The translations under genes were made by a program, and so were the position numbers. From a virus: a stretch of 64,000 bases of DNA. The notes under the pieces were generated by a model, which was not told the DNA's origin, did no database searches, and was given only the letters and a program-made list of their open reading frames with translations. Shown here piece after piece: positions 52,905 to 60,003 of the stretch; positions within the stretch are counted from its first letter, which is position 1, and each line of letters starts with the position of its first letter. The stretch is taken from positions 1-64,000 of the IMG/VR virus record IMGVR_UViG_3300044972_002389; one strand, written 5' to 3'.

Positions 52905-53634
52905 CGGCTATGGGTTGGATTTTATTATTCGGCCCAAAGGTCGCTCTCCAGCTGATGAATACCCTCATCGTGGCCAAACCTGGATTGAGGGTCGAGCGGG
53001 CAGTAACTATGTTATTGAACTTCAAAACCACACCTTAAGCCCAGTGATGGCTGTAGTGTCTGTTGACGGCATCTGCGTAATTGATGGCAAGCCCGCCAGT
53101 TATGAAAGCAATGGGTTTTTGATTCCAGCACAGGGAACCACAAGCGTTCCTGGCTGGATGTTGAATAGGGAACAGGCAGCTGAGTTTGTATTTGGCAGCA
53201 AGAAGCATAGTTATGCAGCAGAATCTGGTTCAGACACCAGCAATGTTGGGGTGATTGGTGTAGCTTGGTTTCTCCAAAAAGAGCCCAGCTACACTGGGCA
53301 ACCCTTTCCATTTTATGGAGCCGTTGACATTCATCAACTTGGCAAGAGTGTGCTGCGAGCCTCTGGGTCAATAGCTGCTAGTTCAATGAGTATAGGCAGT
53401 GTTGGTACTGGATTTGGTCAAGAAACGTCCTTCAATACCACTCATGTGAGATTTGAACGAAACAGCAATCAACCGCAGGTTGTTCAAACCATCTTTTATG
53501 ACAGTGCTGACAACCTTCAAAAAATGGGTATCCGTCTCAAGGAAAGAAACAGTTATCAGACTCGAGTCGCCTTCCCAGGTAGCGAGCCTGGCTTCTGCAA
53601 GCCTCCACCCAGTTGGGTACGAAAAACTCAATGA
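52897..53634 (+). CDS. conserved hypothetical protein paired with vWA
   Basis: 245 residues. The N-terminal region (FIIRPKGRSPADEYPHRGQT, IEGRAGSNYVIELQNHTLSP, VMAVVSVDGICVIDGKPASY, GFLIPAQGTTSVPGWMLNRE) reads like a bacterial beta-sandwich hypothetical protein I have seen as a stand-alone family (EGRxGSxYxLxxxN, VSVDGLxVxDGKxA). The C-terminus (ADNLQKMGIRLKERNSYQTR) is basic. It overlaps the vWA gene, so they probably act together. Function unknown; I do not assign a name. Confidence 0.7.
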   Translation: MRNGYGLDFIIRPKGRSPADEYPHRGQTWIEGRAGSNYVIELQNHTLSPVMAVVSVDGICVIDGKPASYESNGFLIPAQGTTSVPGWMLNREQAAEFVFGSKKHSYAAESGSDTSNVGVIGVAWFLQKEPSYTGQPFPFYGAVDIHQLGKSVLRASGSIAASSMSIGSVGTGFGQETSFNTTHVRFERNSNQPQVVQTIFYDSADNLQKMGIRLKERNSYQTRVAFPGSEPGFCKPPPSWVRKTQ

Positions 53635-53672
53635 CAAATTGACATTGCTGTTTCTGTGCACAAATATAATGC

Positions 53673-54518
53673 ATGGAAACAGCAATTTCAGTTTTTGGGG
53701 CCACAGGATTTGTGGGCAGTGCATTTGTTCAAAAAACCCAACACAAATGCATAGGTGTTCCTCGAAATTCCCGAACTCCTCCCACAAACAACATACTGTA
53801 TCTCATCTCTACAACTGACAATTATAATGTATTCAGTGACCTGCACAAGGACATCAATACAAATTTAAATGTATTGATGGAGACCCTACAACACTGCAAT
53901 CAACCAGATGTTGTTTTCAATTTTGTGTCATCTTGGTTTGTGTATGGAAGTCATACACAATTACCTGTTCCTGAAACTGCGCATTGTGATCCTCGGGGAT
54001 TTTACAGCATTACCAAGAGAACAGCAGAGCAGCTCTTGATGAGCTGGTGCAACACCTTTGGCGTCAAGTATCGTATCCTGCGTTTGTCTAACATTTATGG
54101 GCCAGGAGACGCTGGAGCAAGCACAAAGAAAAACGCTATCCAACACATGGTCTCACAATTGTATCATAACAAACCCATTGACTTGTATGAGAATGGTATG
54201 GTTTACAGAGACTTACTCTATATTGACGACGCAGTAAGAGCCATCAGCTTGGTGCTTGAAAAAGGTGAGCTCAACACTATCTACAACATTGGCTCAGGGC
54301 ATGCCACGCTATTGCGTGATGTGATTGACATATCTGCCCATCTAACAAATAGTAGATCTCAGATCAATGGCATACCAACACCTGAATTTCATCAAAAAAT
54401 ACAAAGTCGAGATTTTTGGCTTGATACGACCCTGCTTCAAAGTTTGGGGTTTGCGCCTCAAGTGTGTTTGACACAAGGCTTAACTGATCTTATCCGCAGC
54501 ATTTCCACACACTCTTAA
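53673..54518 (+). CDS. extended SDR / NAD-dependent sugar epimerase-dehydratase
   Basis: 281 residues. SVFGATGFVGSAFV is the NAD(P) Rossmann loop, FVSSWFVYG the substrate strand with Ser, and FYSITKRTAEQLLMSW the YxxxK catalytic pair. DLLYIDDAVRAISLVLE and IYNIGSGHATLLRDVI are typical late motifs. This family includes nucleotide-sugar dehydratases, epimerases and 4-reductases. Next to an RfbH-type dehydratase, a role in making a 3-deoxy or 3,6-dideoxy sugar is likely. Confidence 0.87.
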   Translation: METAISVFGATGFVGSAFVQKTQHKCIGVPRNSRTPPTNNILYLISTTDNYNVFSDLHKDINTNLNVLMETLQHCNQPDVVFNFVSSWFVYGSHTQLPVPETAHCDPRGFYSITKRTAEQLLMSWCNTFGVKYRILRLSNIYGPGDAGASTKKNAIQHMVSQLYHNKPIDLYENGMVYRDLLYIDDAVRAISLVLEKGELNTIYNIGSGHATLLRDVIDISAHLTNSRSQINGIPTPEFHQKIQSRDFWLDTTLLQSLGFAPQVCLTQGLTDLIRSISTHS

Positions 54519-54539
54519 CAAAAAGGCCTTGAGTTTTTC

Positions 54540-55844
54540 ATGAGCATTCGCGCCCACATACAAGATTTTCTTAACCAAGTTGGTAATGAAGAACCCAATT
54601 TGTTTCCTTACATGGCCAACTCAGGTGATTTTGAACCTGGTAAATCCACTGTTTATTATTCTGGTCCCTACTGGGATCAAGATGAAATTGCCGAAATGAT
54701 GCACAGCATATTGAAGGGCAAATGGTTGAGCAGTGGTGAAAAGGTTGCTCGCTTTGAAAAGGGTTTTGGCGAAAAGTTCAATCTACCCCATAATGTGATG
54801 GTAAACAGCGGGAGCTCGGCCAATCTCGCAATGATTGCAGCACTGAAAAAGAGTTTTGGGTGGAGTGACGACAGCGAGATTTTGGTTTGTGTGTGTGGCT
54901 TCCCCACTACTATTGCTCCCATTGTACAAAACAATCTCAAGCCAGTTTTTGTGGACATTGACTTCTCTGATCTCAACTGGGATTTGACACAACTGGAGTC
55001 AAAAATCACATCAAAAACGGTTGCGGTGTTCAGCAGTCCCGTGTTGGGCAATCCCTATGACTTTGATAGGATTCAAGAGATTGCAGCCCGGCACAAGCTC
55101 CAGCTCATCTCAGACAACTGTGACAGCCTAGGCAGCAAGTGGCGAGGACAGTATCTCACCGACTTCAGTGTGGCAGCATCTTGTAGCTTTTATCCAGCAC
55201 ACCATCTCTGCACCATGGAAGGCGGTATGGTGAGCAGCAAGAGTAAAGAGATCGTCACCCTGGCACGGAGCATCAGCTGGTGGGGTCGCGACTGCCATTG
55301 TGTGGGGGCACAAAATCTCATTCAGTGTGGCATGTGTGGCGAGAGGTTCAAAAAGTGGATCCAAGAGTATGACACGGTCATGGACCACAAATATTTGTTC
55401 AGCAACATGGGCTATAATCTCAAGCCACTAGACATGCAAGGTGGAGTTGGCTTAGTTCAGCTGAAAAAATGGGAAAAGATACACGCTCTTCGCCGTATCA
55501 ACAAAACTCGCATCCAAGATATTTTAGAAACTGTGCCGGGGGTGCGTGTGGTGAATGAGCGAAGAGAAGCCGAGACCAGTTGGTTCGGTGTGCCTGTGAT
55601 TTGTGAAAGCAAAGAACAGAAAGAGCACCTTGTGAGCTTCCTAGAGGGAAATAGGATTCAAACCAGAAATTATTTTGCTGGCAATATCCTAGTGCATCCT
55701 GGGTATCGCCATCTCGGTGACTATCGAGATTATTCCAATGCCAACTTGGTGCTCGACCGCGTGTTTTTCCTGGGTTGCAGTCCCACAATCACAGAGGGTA
55801 TGTGCGACTACATCGCTTCAGTGGTGCAGCGAGCCACAAGCTAA
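54540..55844 (+). CDS. rfbH: RfbH-type PLP/[2Fe-2S] sugar 3-dehydratase
   Basis: 434 residues, the length of RfbH/E1. Fold-type I features: MVNSGSSANLAMIAAL, CGFPTTIAPIVQNN and LISDNCDSLGSKW. The usual PLP lysine is replaced by His in SFYPAHHLCTMEGG (His 221/222), the hallmark of RfbH and ColD dehydratases. A Cys-rich segment WWGRDCHCVG...CGMCGERF fits the [2Fe-2S] site of RfbH (E1). In cells this enzyme removes the C3 hydroxyl of CDP-6-deoxy-4-keto-glucose, giving 3,6-dideoxy sugars; E3 is needed as electron donor and is not visible here. It starts 21 bases after the SDR gene. Confidence 0.88.
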   Translation: MSIRAHIQDFLNQVGNEEPNLFPYMANSGDFEPGKSTVYYSGPYWDQDEIAEMMHSILKGKWLSSGEKVARFEKGFGEKFNLPHNVMVNSGSSANLAMIAALKKSFGWSDDSEILVCVCGFPTTIAPIVQNNLKPVFVDIDFSDLNWDLTQLESKITSKTVAVFSSPVLGNPYDFDRIQEIAARHKLQLISDNCDSLGSKWRGQYLTDFSVAASCSFYPAHHLCTMEGGMVSSKSKEIVTLARSISWWGRDCHCVGAQNLIQCGMCGERFKKWIQEYDTVMDHKYLFSNMGYNLKPLDMQGGVGLVQLKKWEKIHALRRINKTRIQDILETVPGVRVVNERREAETSWFGVPVICESKEQKEHLVSFLEGNRIQTRNYFAGNILVHPGYRHLGDYRDYSNANLVLDRVFFLGCSPTITEGMCDYIASVVQRATS

Positions 55845-55852
55845 ATCTCCTG

Positions 55853-55918
55853 TTGACATTTTTCCTGAGTCAGCTATTATGAGCTCCATAACAGGAGGCA
55901 CATATGCTGACTCAGGAA
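55853..55918 (+). promoter_or_regulatory. sigma70-type promoter with 13-bp inverted repeat
   Basis: TTGACA (55853-55858), 16-base spacer, TATTAT (55875-55880). A perfect 13-bp inverted repeat TTCCTGAGTCAGC (55862-55874) / GCTGACTCAGGAA (55906-55918) spans the -10 region and extends into the first codons of the gene at 55904. One arm is upstream of the transcript start, so it looks like a DNA operator rather than an RNA hairpin. GGAGG serves the ATG. Confidence 0.72.
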
Positions 55919-56263
55919 GCTTTGGTTGAGAGTGGCTACAAGAGGTTTCCTAATCCTCTTCCTTCCCGACTTGATCCAGAGTTCAACCAATACGGGTATC
56001 AAAAGCGTGTGTCAGATGAAAAGGGCATTCGTTATTTCATCGATGTGATCCAGTACAACTGGAAGAATGTGCCTGGCTATCCGGGTGCGCAACTCACTTA
56101 TGAGCCGGAAGTGCATCTATACACCAGCGATTGTGCAGCGTTGATTCGGGTCATTGTGCTCAATGACGCGCATTGCGCTAGTGTTGAAGCCCTTGAAGCA
56201 TATGTGGATCAACTTTGGCGTCAAACAGGCGCCGGATATTACGAAAGGTTTGGCTATGAGTGA
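55904..56263 (+). CDS. unknown early-region protein
   Basis: 119 residues (MLTQEALVESGYKRFPNPLP) with a strong AGGAGG site and a sigma70-type promoter. Mixed alpha/beta with aromatic-rich strands (GIRYFIDVIQYNWKNVPGYP, YEPEVHLYTSDCAALIRVIV) and a helical C-terminus (ASVEALEAYVDQLWRQTGAG). No recognised domain. Its start codons are part of an operator-like inverted repeat, so its expression is probably tightly controlled. Eight-base overlap with the HD hydrolase gene. Confidence 0.78.
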   Translation: MLTQEALVESGYKRFPNPLPSRLDPEFNQYGYQKRVSDEKGIRYFIDVIQYNWKNVPGYPGAQLTYEPEVHLYTSDCAALIRVIVLNDAHCASVEALEAYVDQLWRQTGAGYYERFGYE

Positions 56264-56795
56264 TCTAGTTCACAGTGCAAAGATCTTCTCAATTGCTGCT
56301 CACTCTGCTGTGGGACAGCGACGCAAGTATTCAGATGCACCTTACTGGACACACTGCGAGCGTGTGGTGGCTACCTTGGACAAGTTCAGCCAGGCCCCTG
56401 TCTCGGATGAGATGCGTGCTGCCGCCTGGCTTCACGACGCAGTTGAGGACACCAATGTGGACCTTGAACTGATTCGTGACCTGTTTGGTAACAATGTGTA
56501 TCACCTCGTGGAGATGCTAACTGATGTTAGTCGGCCTGAAGATGGGAACCGGCGAGCACGCAAAGCTCTAGACCTGGAGCACACCAAGCTAGCTAGCACA
56601 GAGGCTCGGAACATCAAGCTTGCAGATCTTATTGATAATGCTGAGAGTATTGTTGACAATGACCCAGGTTTCGCTGTAGTATGGCTTCGAGAGAAGCGTG
56701 CTCTCCTAGAGGTGCTGGCGGATGCTGATCCAGGTCTATATGCTGAGGCACTTCGTGTATATAAGGAGTGTGATCGGAAACTGAACAAAAATTGA
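56256..56795 (+). CDS. HD-domain hydrolase, SpoT/MESH1-like
   Basis: 179 residues from ATG 56256 (MSDLVHSAKIFSIAAHSAVG), where AAAGG precedes the start and the gene overlaps the previous stop by eight bases. HD site: RKYSDAPYWTHCERVV (His 33), WLHDAVEDT (His 60-Asp 61, with the Glu-Asp of the SpoT/MESH1 type) and NIKLADLIDN (distal Asp). The layout is that of the stand-alone (p)ppGpp hydrolase MESH1, without synthetase or regulatory domains. If active, it would remove the host starvation signal. A nucleotide-specific HD hydrolase of another kind is the alternative. Confidence 0.83.
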   Translation: MSDLVHSAKIFSIAAHSAVGQRRKYSDAPYWTHCERVVATLDKFSQAPVSDEMRAAAWLHDAVEDTNVDLELIRDLFGNNVYHLVEMLTDVSRPEDGNRRARKALDLEHTKLASTEARNIKLADLIDNAESIVDNDPGFAVVWLREKRALLEVLADADPGLYAEALRVYKECDRKLNKN

Positions 56796-56828
56796 TAACT
56801 CTTTGAAACGTTTTTGACTGGCAGGGTG

Positions 56829-56857
56829 TTGACAGCACAAAAACTACGCGCTATATA
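56829..56857 (+). promoter_or_regulatory. sigma70-type promoter (TTGACA-N17-TATATA)
   Basis: TTGACA at 56829-56834 and TATATA at 56852-56857 with a 17-base spacer, 36 bases before the next start. AAAGGAGA follows as the ribosome-binding site. Confidence 0.75.
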
Positions 56858-56892
56858 CAGATACACTACAAACACACAAAGGAGAGACTCAA

Positions 56893-57087
56893 ATGGTAAT
56901 TTATTCTGCTGAACCTCGTCGGGGCTTTGTGGCCAACATTGGTGATCGAGTTGTGTATGGCGAAGATGAAAACAACCTCCGCGGTGTGGGCTCAGTGACA
57001 GTGAACGAAAAGGGTCGACTGGTGGTAAATGAGCAGCCGCTGGAAACACTGCTTCGCAAATATGGCTACCTGCGCCTAGCAGCCTAA
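56893..57087 (+). CDS. unknown 64-residue early protein
   Basis: MVIYSAEPRRGFVANIGDRV onwards, 64 residues; a small beta-rich domain with a basic C-terminal helix (LETLLRKYGYLRLAA). A strong ribosome-binding site and consensus-like promoter mark it as highly expressed early. Small early phage proteins of this kind often bind host RNA polymerase or other regulators, but nothing here identifies a target. A perfect inverted repeat follows its stop. Confidence 0.75.
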   Translation: MVIYSAEPRRGFVANIGDRVVYGEDENNLRGVGSVTVNEKGRLVVNEQPLETLLRKYGYLRLAA

Positions 57088-57091
57088 ATTT

Positions 57092-57142
57092 TGTGCGGGA
57101 GTCACAATTTGGTGTTGACTCCCGCACACACTGCTGTATAGT
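57092..57142 (+). promoter_or_regulatory. sigma70-type promoter overlapped by 13-bp inverted repeat
   Basis: TTGACT (57115-57120), 16-base spacer, TATAGT (57137-57142). The perfect inverted repeat TGTGCGGGAGTCA / TGACTCCCGCACA (57092-57128, 11-base loop) covers the -35 box. It shares the half-site GAGTCA/TGACTC with the inverted repeat at 55862. No T-run follows the stem, so an operator is more likely than a terminator. Confidence 0.7.
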
Positions 57143-57168
57143 GTGCTGACAAAGAGGGAAGAGAGCGT

Positions 57169-58518
57169 ATGCAAACCGCAGCTGACGTAATTGTTGCACT
57201 AGAAGCCACCAACAGTCGGCTGGACAAGGAAGCGATTGTTGAGCAGGCTTGGAAGCTGGGCATCACAGACTTTTTTAAAGGTGCAATGCTGGCGTTTGAT
57301 GCGCTCGTGACCTTTGGCATCAAGAAGGTTCCGCTTATTGATGATACTGAGCAGGGACCAGCTGCGGGCAGCTACACGTTTGCACACTTCAAAACTCTCG
57401 CAGATGCACTGAAGAATCGCAAGCTTACCGGGCATGATGCTCGTGACGCTGTGTTGGAAGCTGCTGAAAGCTGCAACACGCACGAGTGGAACAATTGGTA
57501 TAGGCGCGTGCTACTCAAGGACTTCAAGTGCGGCCTGAGTGAGACCACCATCAACAAGGTGCTAGGCAAGCTCGGCAAAGACGCCAAAGCTTACACTGTG
57601 CCAGTGTTCACTTGCCAGCTGGCCAAGGACAGTGACGATCACCCCAATGACATGCGGGGCAAGAAGCTGTGCGACTTCAAGCTGGATGGAGCAAGGTTGC
57701 TCACTGTGTTGAACAAGGCTACTGGCGAAGTAATCCAATACAGCCGGAATGGCCACATCAACAATAACTTCCCTCAACTAACTGAGGCGCTGGCTACACT
57801 CTTGCCCCAACTAACTGAAAGCGTTGTGCTGGATGGGGAGGTTGTGTCTGCCAGCTTTCAGGCTATGATGAAGCAGTTCAAGCGCAAGAAGAACGTTGAC
57901 ACTTCTGATGCACATCTTGCACTGTTTGACATTGTGCCCTTGAGTGCATTTCTCAAGGGCGAATACAAGGTCTCGCAGCGTGATCGTCACCTCGCACTGT
58001 GTGAGCTGGAACCGCTCCTGAAGTCTGCTACCAAGGACCAGGTCAGTGTTGTGCCCAAGGTGGAAATTGACCTAGACACAGAGGAGGGGCAGGCTCGCCT
58101 CAGCGAGTTCAACCGCGAGGCACTTGACAGTGGCGTAGAAGGAATCATGGTGAAGGATCCCGGGGCTCCTTACAAGTGCAAGCGAAGCTCAAATTGGTTG
58201 AAGACAAAACCATTTATTTTTGTAGACCTTGAGGTAACTGCTGTTGTTCCAGGTAAACCTGGCACCAAGTATGAACACACCATGGGTGCTGTGGAGTTTG
58301 GTGGCGAGGATCAAGGACGAGTGATCTCGGTTAGTGTAGGCAGCGGCTGGAGCGACGAGGATCGTGATGTGATCTGGAAGCACCGGAAAAAGGCAGTTGG
58401 GCGTATTGGTGAGATACGAGCAGATCTCATCTCCAAGAGTGAGAACGGTGACACGTATAGCCTGCGCTTTCCTCGCTTTGAGCGTTGGCGTGGCTGGGCC
58501 CCAGGCGAGAAGATCTAA
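57169..58518 (+). CDS. ATP-dependent DNA ligase
   Basis: 449 residues. Motif I KLDGAR carries the adenylated lysine (CDFKLDGARLLTV, about 168), with SRNG (motif Ia), VVLDGEVV (motif III), GVEGIMVKDP (motif IV) and SSNWLKTKP (motif V), then an OB domain. The N-terminal 150 residues resemble the DNA-binding domain of T4-type ligases. It joins nicks in DNA with ATP. It starts 27 bases after its own -10 box and is followed by an overlapping small gene (TAATG). Confidence 0.93.
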   Translation: MQTAADVIVALEATNSRLDKEAIVEQAWKLGITDFFKGAMLAFDALVTFGIKKVPLIDDTEQGPAAGSYTFAHFKTLADALKNRKLTGHDARDAVLEAAESCNTHEWNNWYRRVLLKDFKCGLSETTINKVLGKLGKDAKAYTVPVFTCQLAKDSDDHPNDMRGKKLCDFKLDGARLLTVLNKATGEVIQYSRNGHINNNFPQLTEALATLLPQLTESVVLDGEVVSASFQAMMKQFKRKKNVDTSDAHLALFDIVPLSAFLKGEYKVSQRDRHLALCELEPLLKSATKDQVSVVPKVEIDLDTEEGQARLSEFNREALDSGVEGIMVKDPGAPYKCKRSSNWLKTKPFIFVDLEVTAVVPGKPGTKYEHTMGAVEFGGEDQGRVISVSVGSGWSDEDRDVIWKHRKKAVGRIGEIRADLISKSENGDTYSLRFPRFERWRGWAPGEKI

Positions 58519-58778
58519 TGAAGTATGAGAAACTGCCCAAGAGCCCAGGCTGGATATTTTTCAGCACTGCAACAAATGCCAAGGAAAGGCGTGCTGAGCT
58601 CAAGCCCATTATGGTGCTATGCAAGAGTACCCTGGGACGCAGCCATGGACCCCACAATCAAGGCAGTCGGTGGTATTACTGCCATGCTCGCAGTCCCAAC
58701 GGCTGGCTCAACAATAGAGACAGTGTGGTGATCGTGGACCCTGGCGTGGCTGCCCAGGTTATTTTGACATTTTTCTGA
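58518..58778 (+). CDS. unknown 86-residue protein
   Basis: ATG 58518 overlaps the ligase stop (TAATG), giving MKYEKLPKSPGWIFFSTATN and ending HARSPNGWLNNRDSVVIVDP then a short hydrophobic tail. No recognised family or true membrane helix. Its basic, aromatic, compact sequence could bind nucleic acid. Translational coupling to ligase suggests a linked role in DNA metabolism, but this is only position. Confidence 0.68.
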   Translation: MKYEKLPKSPGWIFFSTATNAKERRAELKPIMVLCKSTLGRSHGPHNQGSRWYYCHARSPNGWLNNRDSVVIVDPGVAAQVILTFF

Positions 58779-58794
58779 AAAAGGAAACCCAGAG

Positions 58795-59193
58795 ATGCTA
58801 CTAGCTACCCTGCCCAACTTCCTGCTGTATTTTGGCAGCAGCCTTGTGATGATTGTCATCAGCCTCTACATCTACATCCGGATCACGCCCTATGATGAGA
58901 TCCAACTCATCCGAGAAGGGAACACAGCCGCAGCACTGAGTTTTGCTGGCACCCTGCTGGGCATGACAGTAGCTATGGCCTCTGTGATCATCTACAGCAC
59001 TGGTTGGCTTGACAAGGTCATTTGGTGTGCTGTGGCACTGGCTATGCAACTCCTAATGTGGGAGATCATGAACTGGGTGTTTGGCAACCTACAGCGCAGT
59101 ATTGCAGTTGACCGCTGCATGGCTGATGCAATCATGTTGGGTACCAGCAGCCTGGCTGTTGGTATCCTACAGGCAGCCTGCTTCACCTACTAA
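58795..59193 (+). CDS. yjfL: DUF350 membrane protein (YjfL-like)
   Basis: 132 residues with four membrane helices: NFLLYFGSSLVMIVISLYIY, AALSFAGTLLGMTVAMASVI, KVIWCAVALAMQLLMWEIMN and the last from about residue 112. EIQLIREGNTAAALSF and the LGMTVAMASVI helix are the DUF350 signature. In E. coli, yjfL lies next to yjfM and yjfC; the same order follows here. AAAGGAAA lies some distance before the ATG. An inner-membrane role in envelope stress is suspected for the family. Confidence 0.85.
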   Translation: MLLATLPNFLLYFGSSLVMIVISLYIYIRITPYDEIQLIREGNTAAALSFAGTLLGMTVAMASVIIYSTGWLDKVIWCAVALAMQLLMWEIMNWVFGNLQRSIAVDRCMADAIMLGTSSLAVGILQAACFTY

Positions 59194-59195
59194 GC

Positions 59196-59223
59196 TTGAC
59201 ACTTTCCTTAAACCTGCTATAGT
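59196..59223 (+). promoter_or_regulatory. sigma70-type promoter (TTGACA-N16-TATAGT)
   Basis: TTGACA at 59196-59201 and TATAGT at 59218-59223, 18 bases before the yjfM-like start, with GCAGGAGA as the ribosome-binding site. Confidence 0.82.
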
Positions 59224-59240
59224 CCTCGCAGGAGACACAC

Positions 59241-59957
59241 ATGCGACACAGTCAAAAAATTGCTCTAGTGCTGTTGGGCTCAGTAAGCGCCATCAGCCTC
59301 ACAGCTTGTGATGACAAGCCCAAGGATGGTGATCCCATCTACGAGAGTGCTGACCAATGCAAGAGCATGGGAGGCACAAATTGTGATGATCGCTGGTACA
59401 AGGCCATGAGCGATCATGTGTCTACAGCGCCGAAATACAATGACGAGCAAAGCTGTATTGCTCGTGGACACGAGCGTTGCACGTCGGTAACTGGACCGGG
59501 AAATTCGGGCAACATTTGGCTACCAGCCATGGTTGGCTTCATGGCAGGACGCATGACAGCAGATACTCGGCCGGTTTACTTTCAAGGCTACAACAGCCCT
59601 ACAAATGCCCGAGAGCGCGAAGATCGTCGAGTGATGGCTGGTGGTTACCACGGCGGCGGTGGGGCCACTACACCAGTTATGGTAGGAAACTACTACGGAG
59701 GCGGCTCGAGTTATGACAGCGGGCGCTTGGGCAGTGGCATGAACCAGGGCGCAGCCCGCGCTGGATGGAATGTAAAGCCCGCCTCTCCAGGTGCTCCGGC
59801 TGCAAGCAGTGCAGGCACAGTGGCCCGGACTATGCCCACCTCTGTAAGCCGCGCGAGTGTCCCCTCTAGTGGCTCAAGTGCTGTGAGCACCAGCAGTGCT
59901 AGCCGCGGTGGATTTGGTGGTAGTGGTGCTGGTATGGGCAGCTCGGGCGGCGGTTGA
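59241..59957 (+). CDS. yjfM: DUF1190 lipoprotein (YgiB/YjfM-like)
   Basis: 238 residues. Lipoprotein signal MRHSQKIALVLLGSVSAISL with lipobox LTAC (Cys 23). The mature part begins DDKPKDGDPIYESADQCKSM, then RGHERCTSVTGPGNSGNIWL, the DUF1190 pattern of E. coli YgiB and YjfM; the C-terminal 110 residues are Gly/Ser-rich and probably disordered. It should be anchored to a membrane by lipid. It stands between DUF350 and GSP-synthetase-like genes, as in E. coli. Confidence 0.87.
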   Translation: MRHSQKIALVLLGSVSAISLTACDDKPKDGDPIYESADQCKSMGGTNCDDRWYKAMSDHVSTAPKYNDEQSCIARGHERCTSVTGPGNSGNIWLPAMVGFMAGRMTADTRPVYFQGYNSPTNAREREDRRVMAGGYHGGGGATTPVMVGNYYGGGSSYDSGRLGSGMNQGAARAGWNVKPASPGAPAASSAGTVARTMPTSVSRASVPSSGSSAVSTSSASRGGFGGSGAGMGSSGGG

Positions 59958-59981
59958 CAAACCCAAAAATTCTGCTACAGT
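59954..59981 (+). promoter_or_regulatory. sigma70-type promoter (TTGACA-N16-TACAGT)
   Basis: TTGACA at 59954-59959 overlaps the stop of the lipoprotein gene; TACAGT at 59976-59981; AAGGAGA then serves ATG 60004. Confidence 0.8.
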
Positions 59982-60003
59982 AAGGCTCAGAAGGAGACAT
60001 CAT

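Noticed and set aside
53639-53670. TTGACA and TATAAT before the SDR gene
   Set aside because: The spacer is 20 bases and the -10 box ends only two bases before the ATG, so it is unlikely to work as a promoter for that gene.
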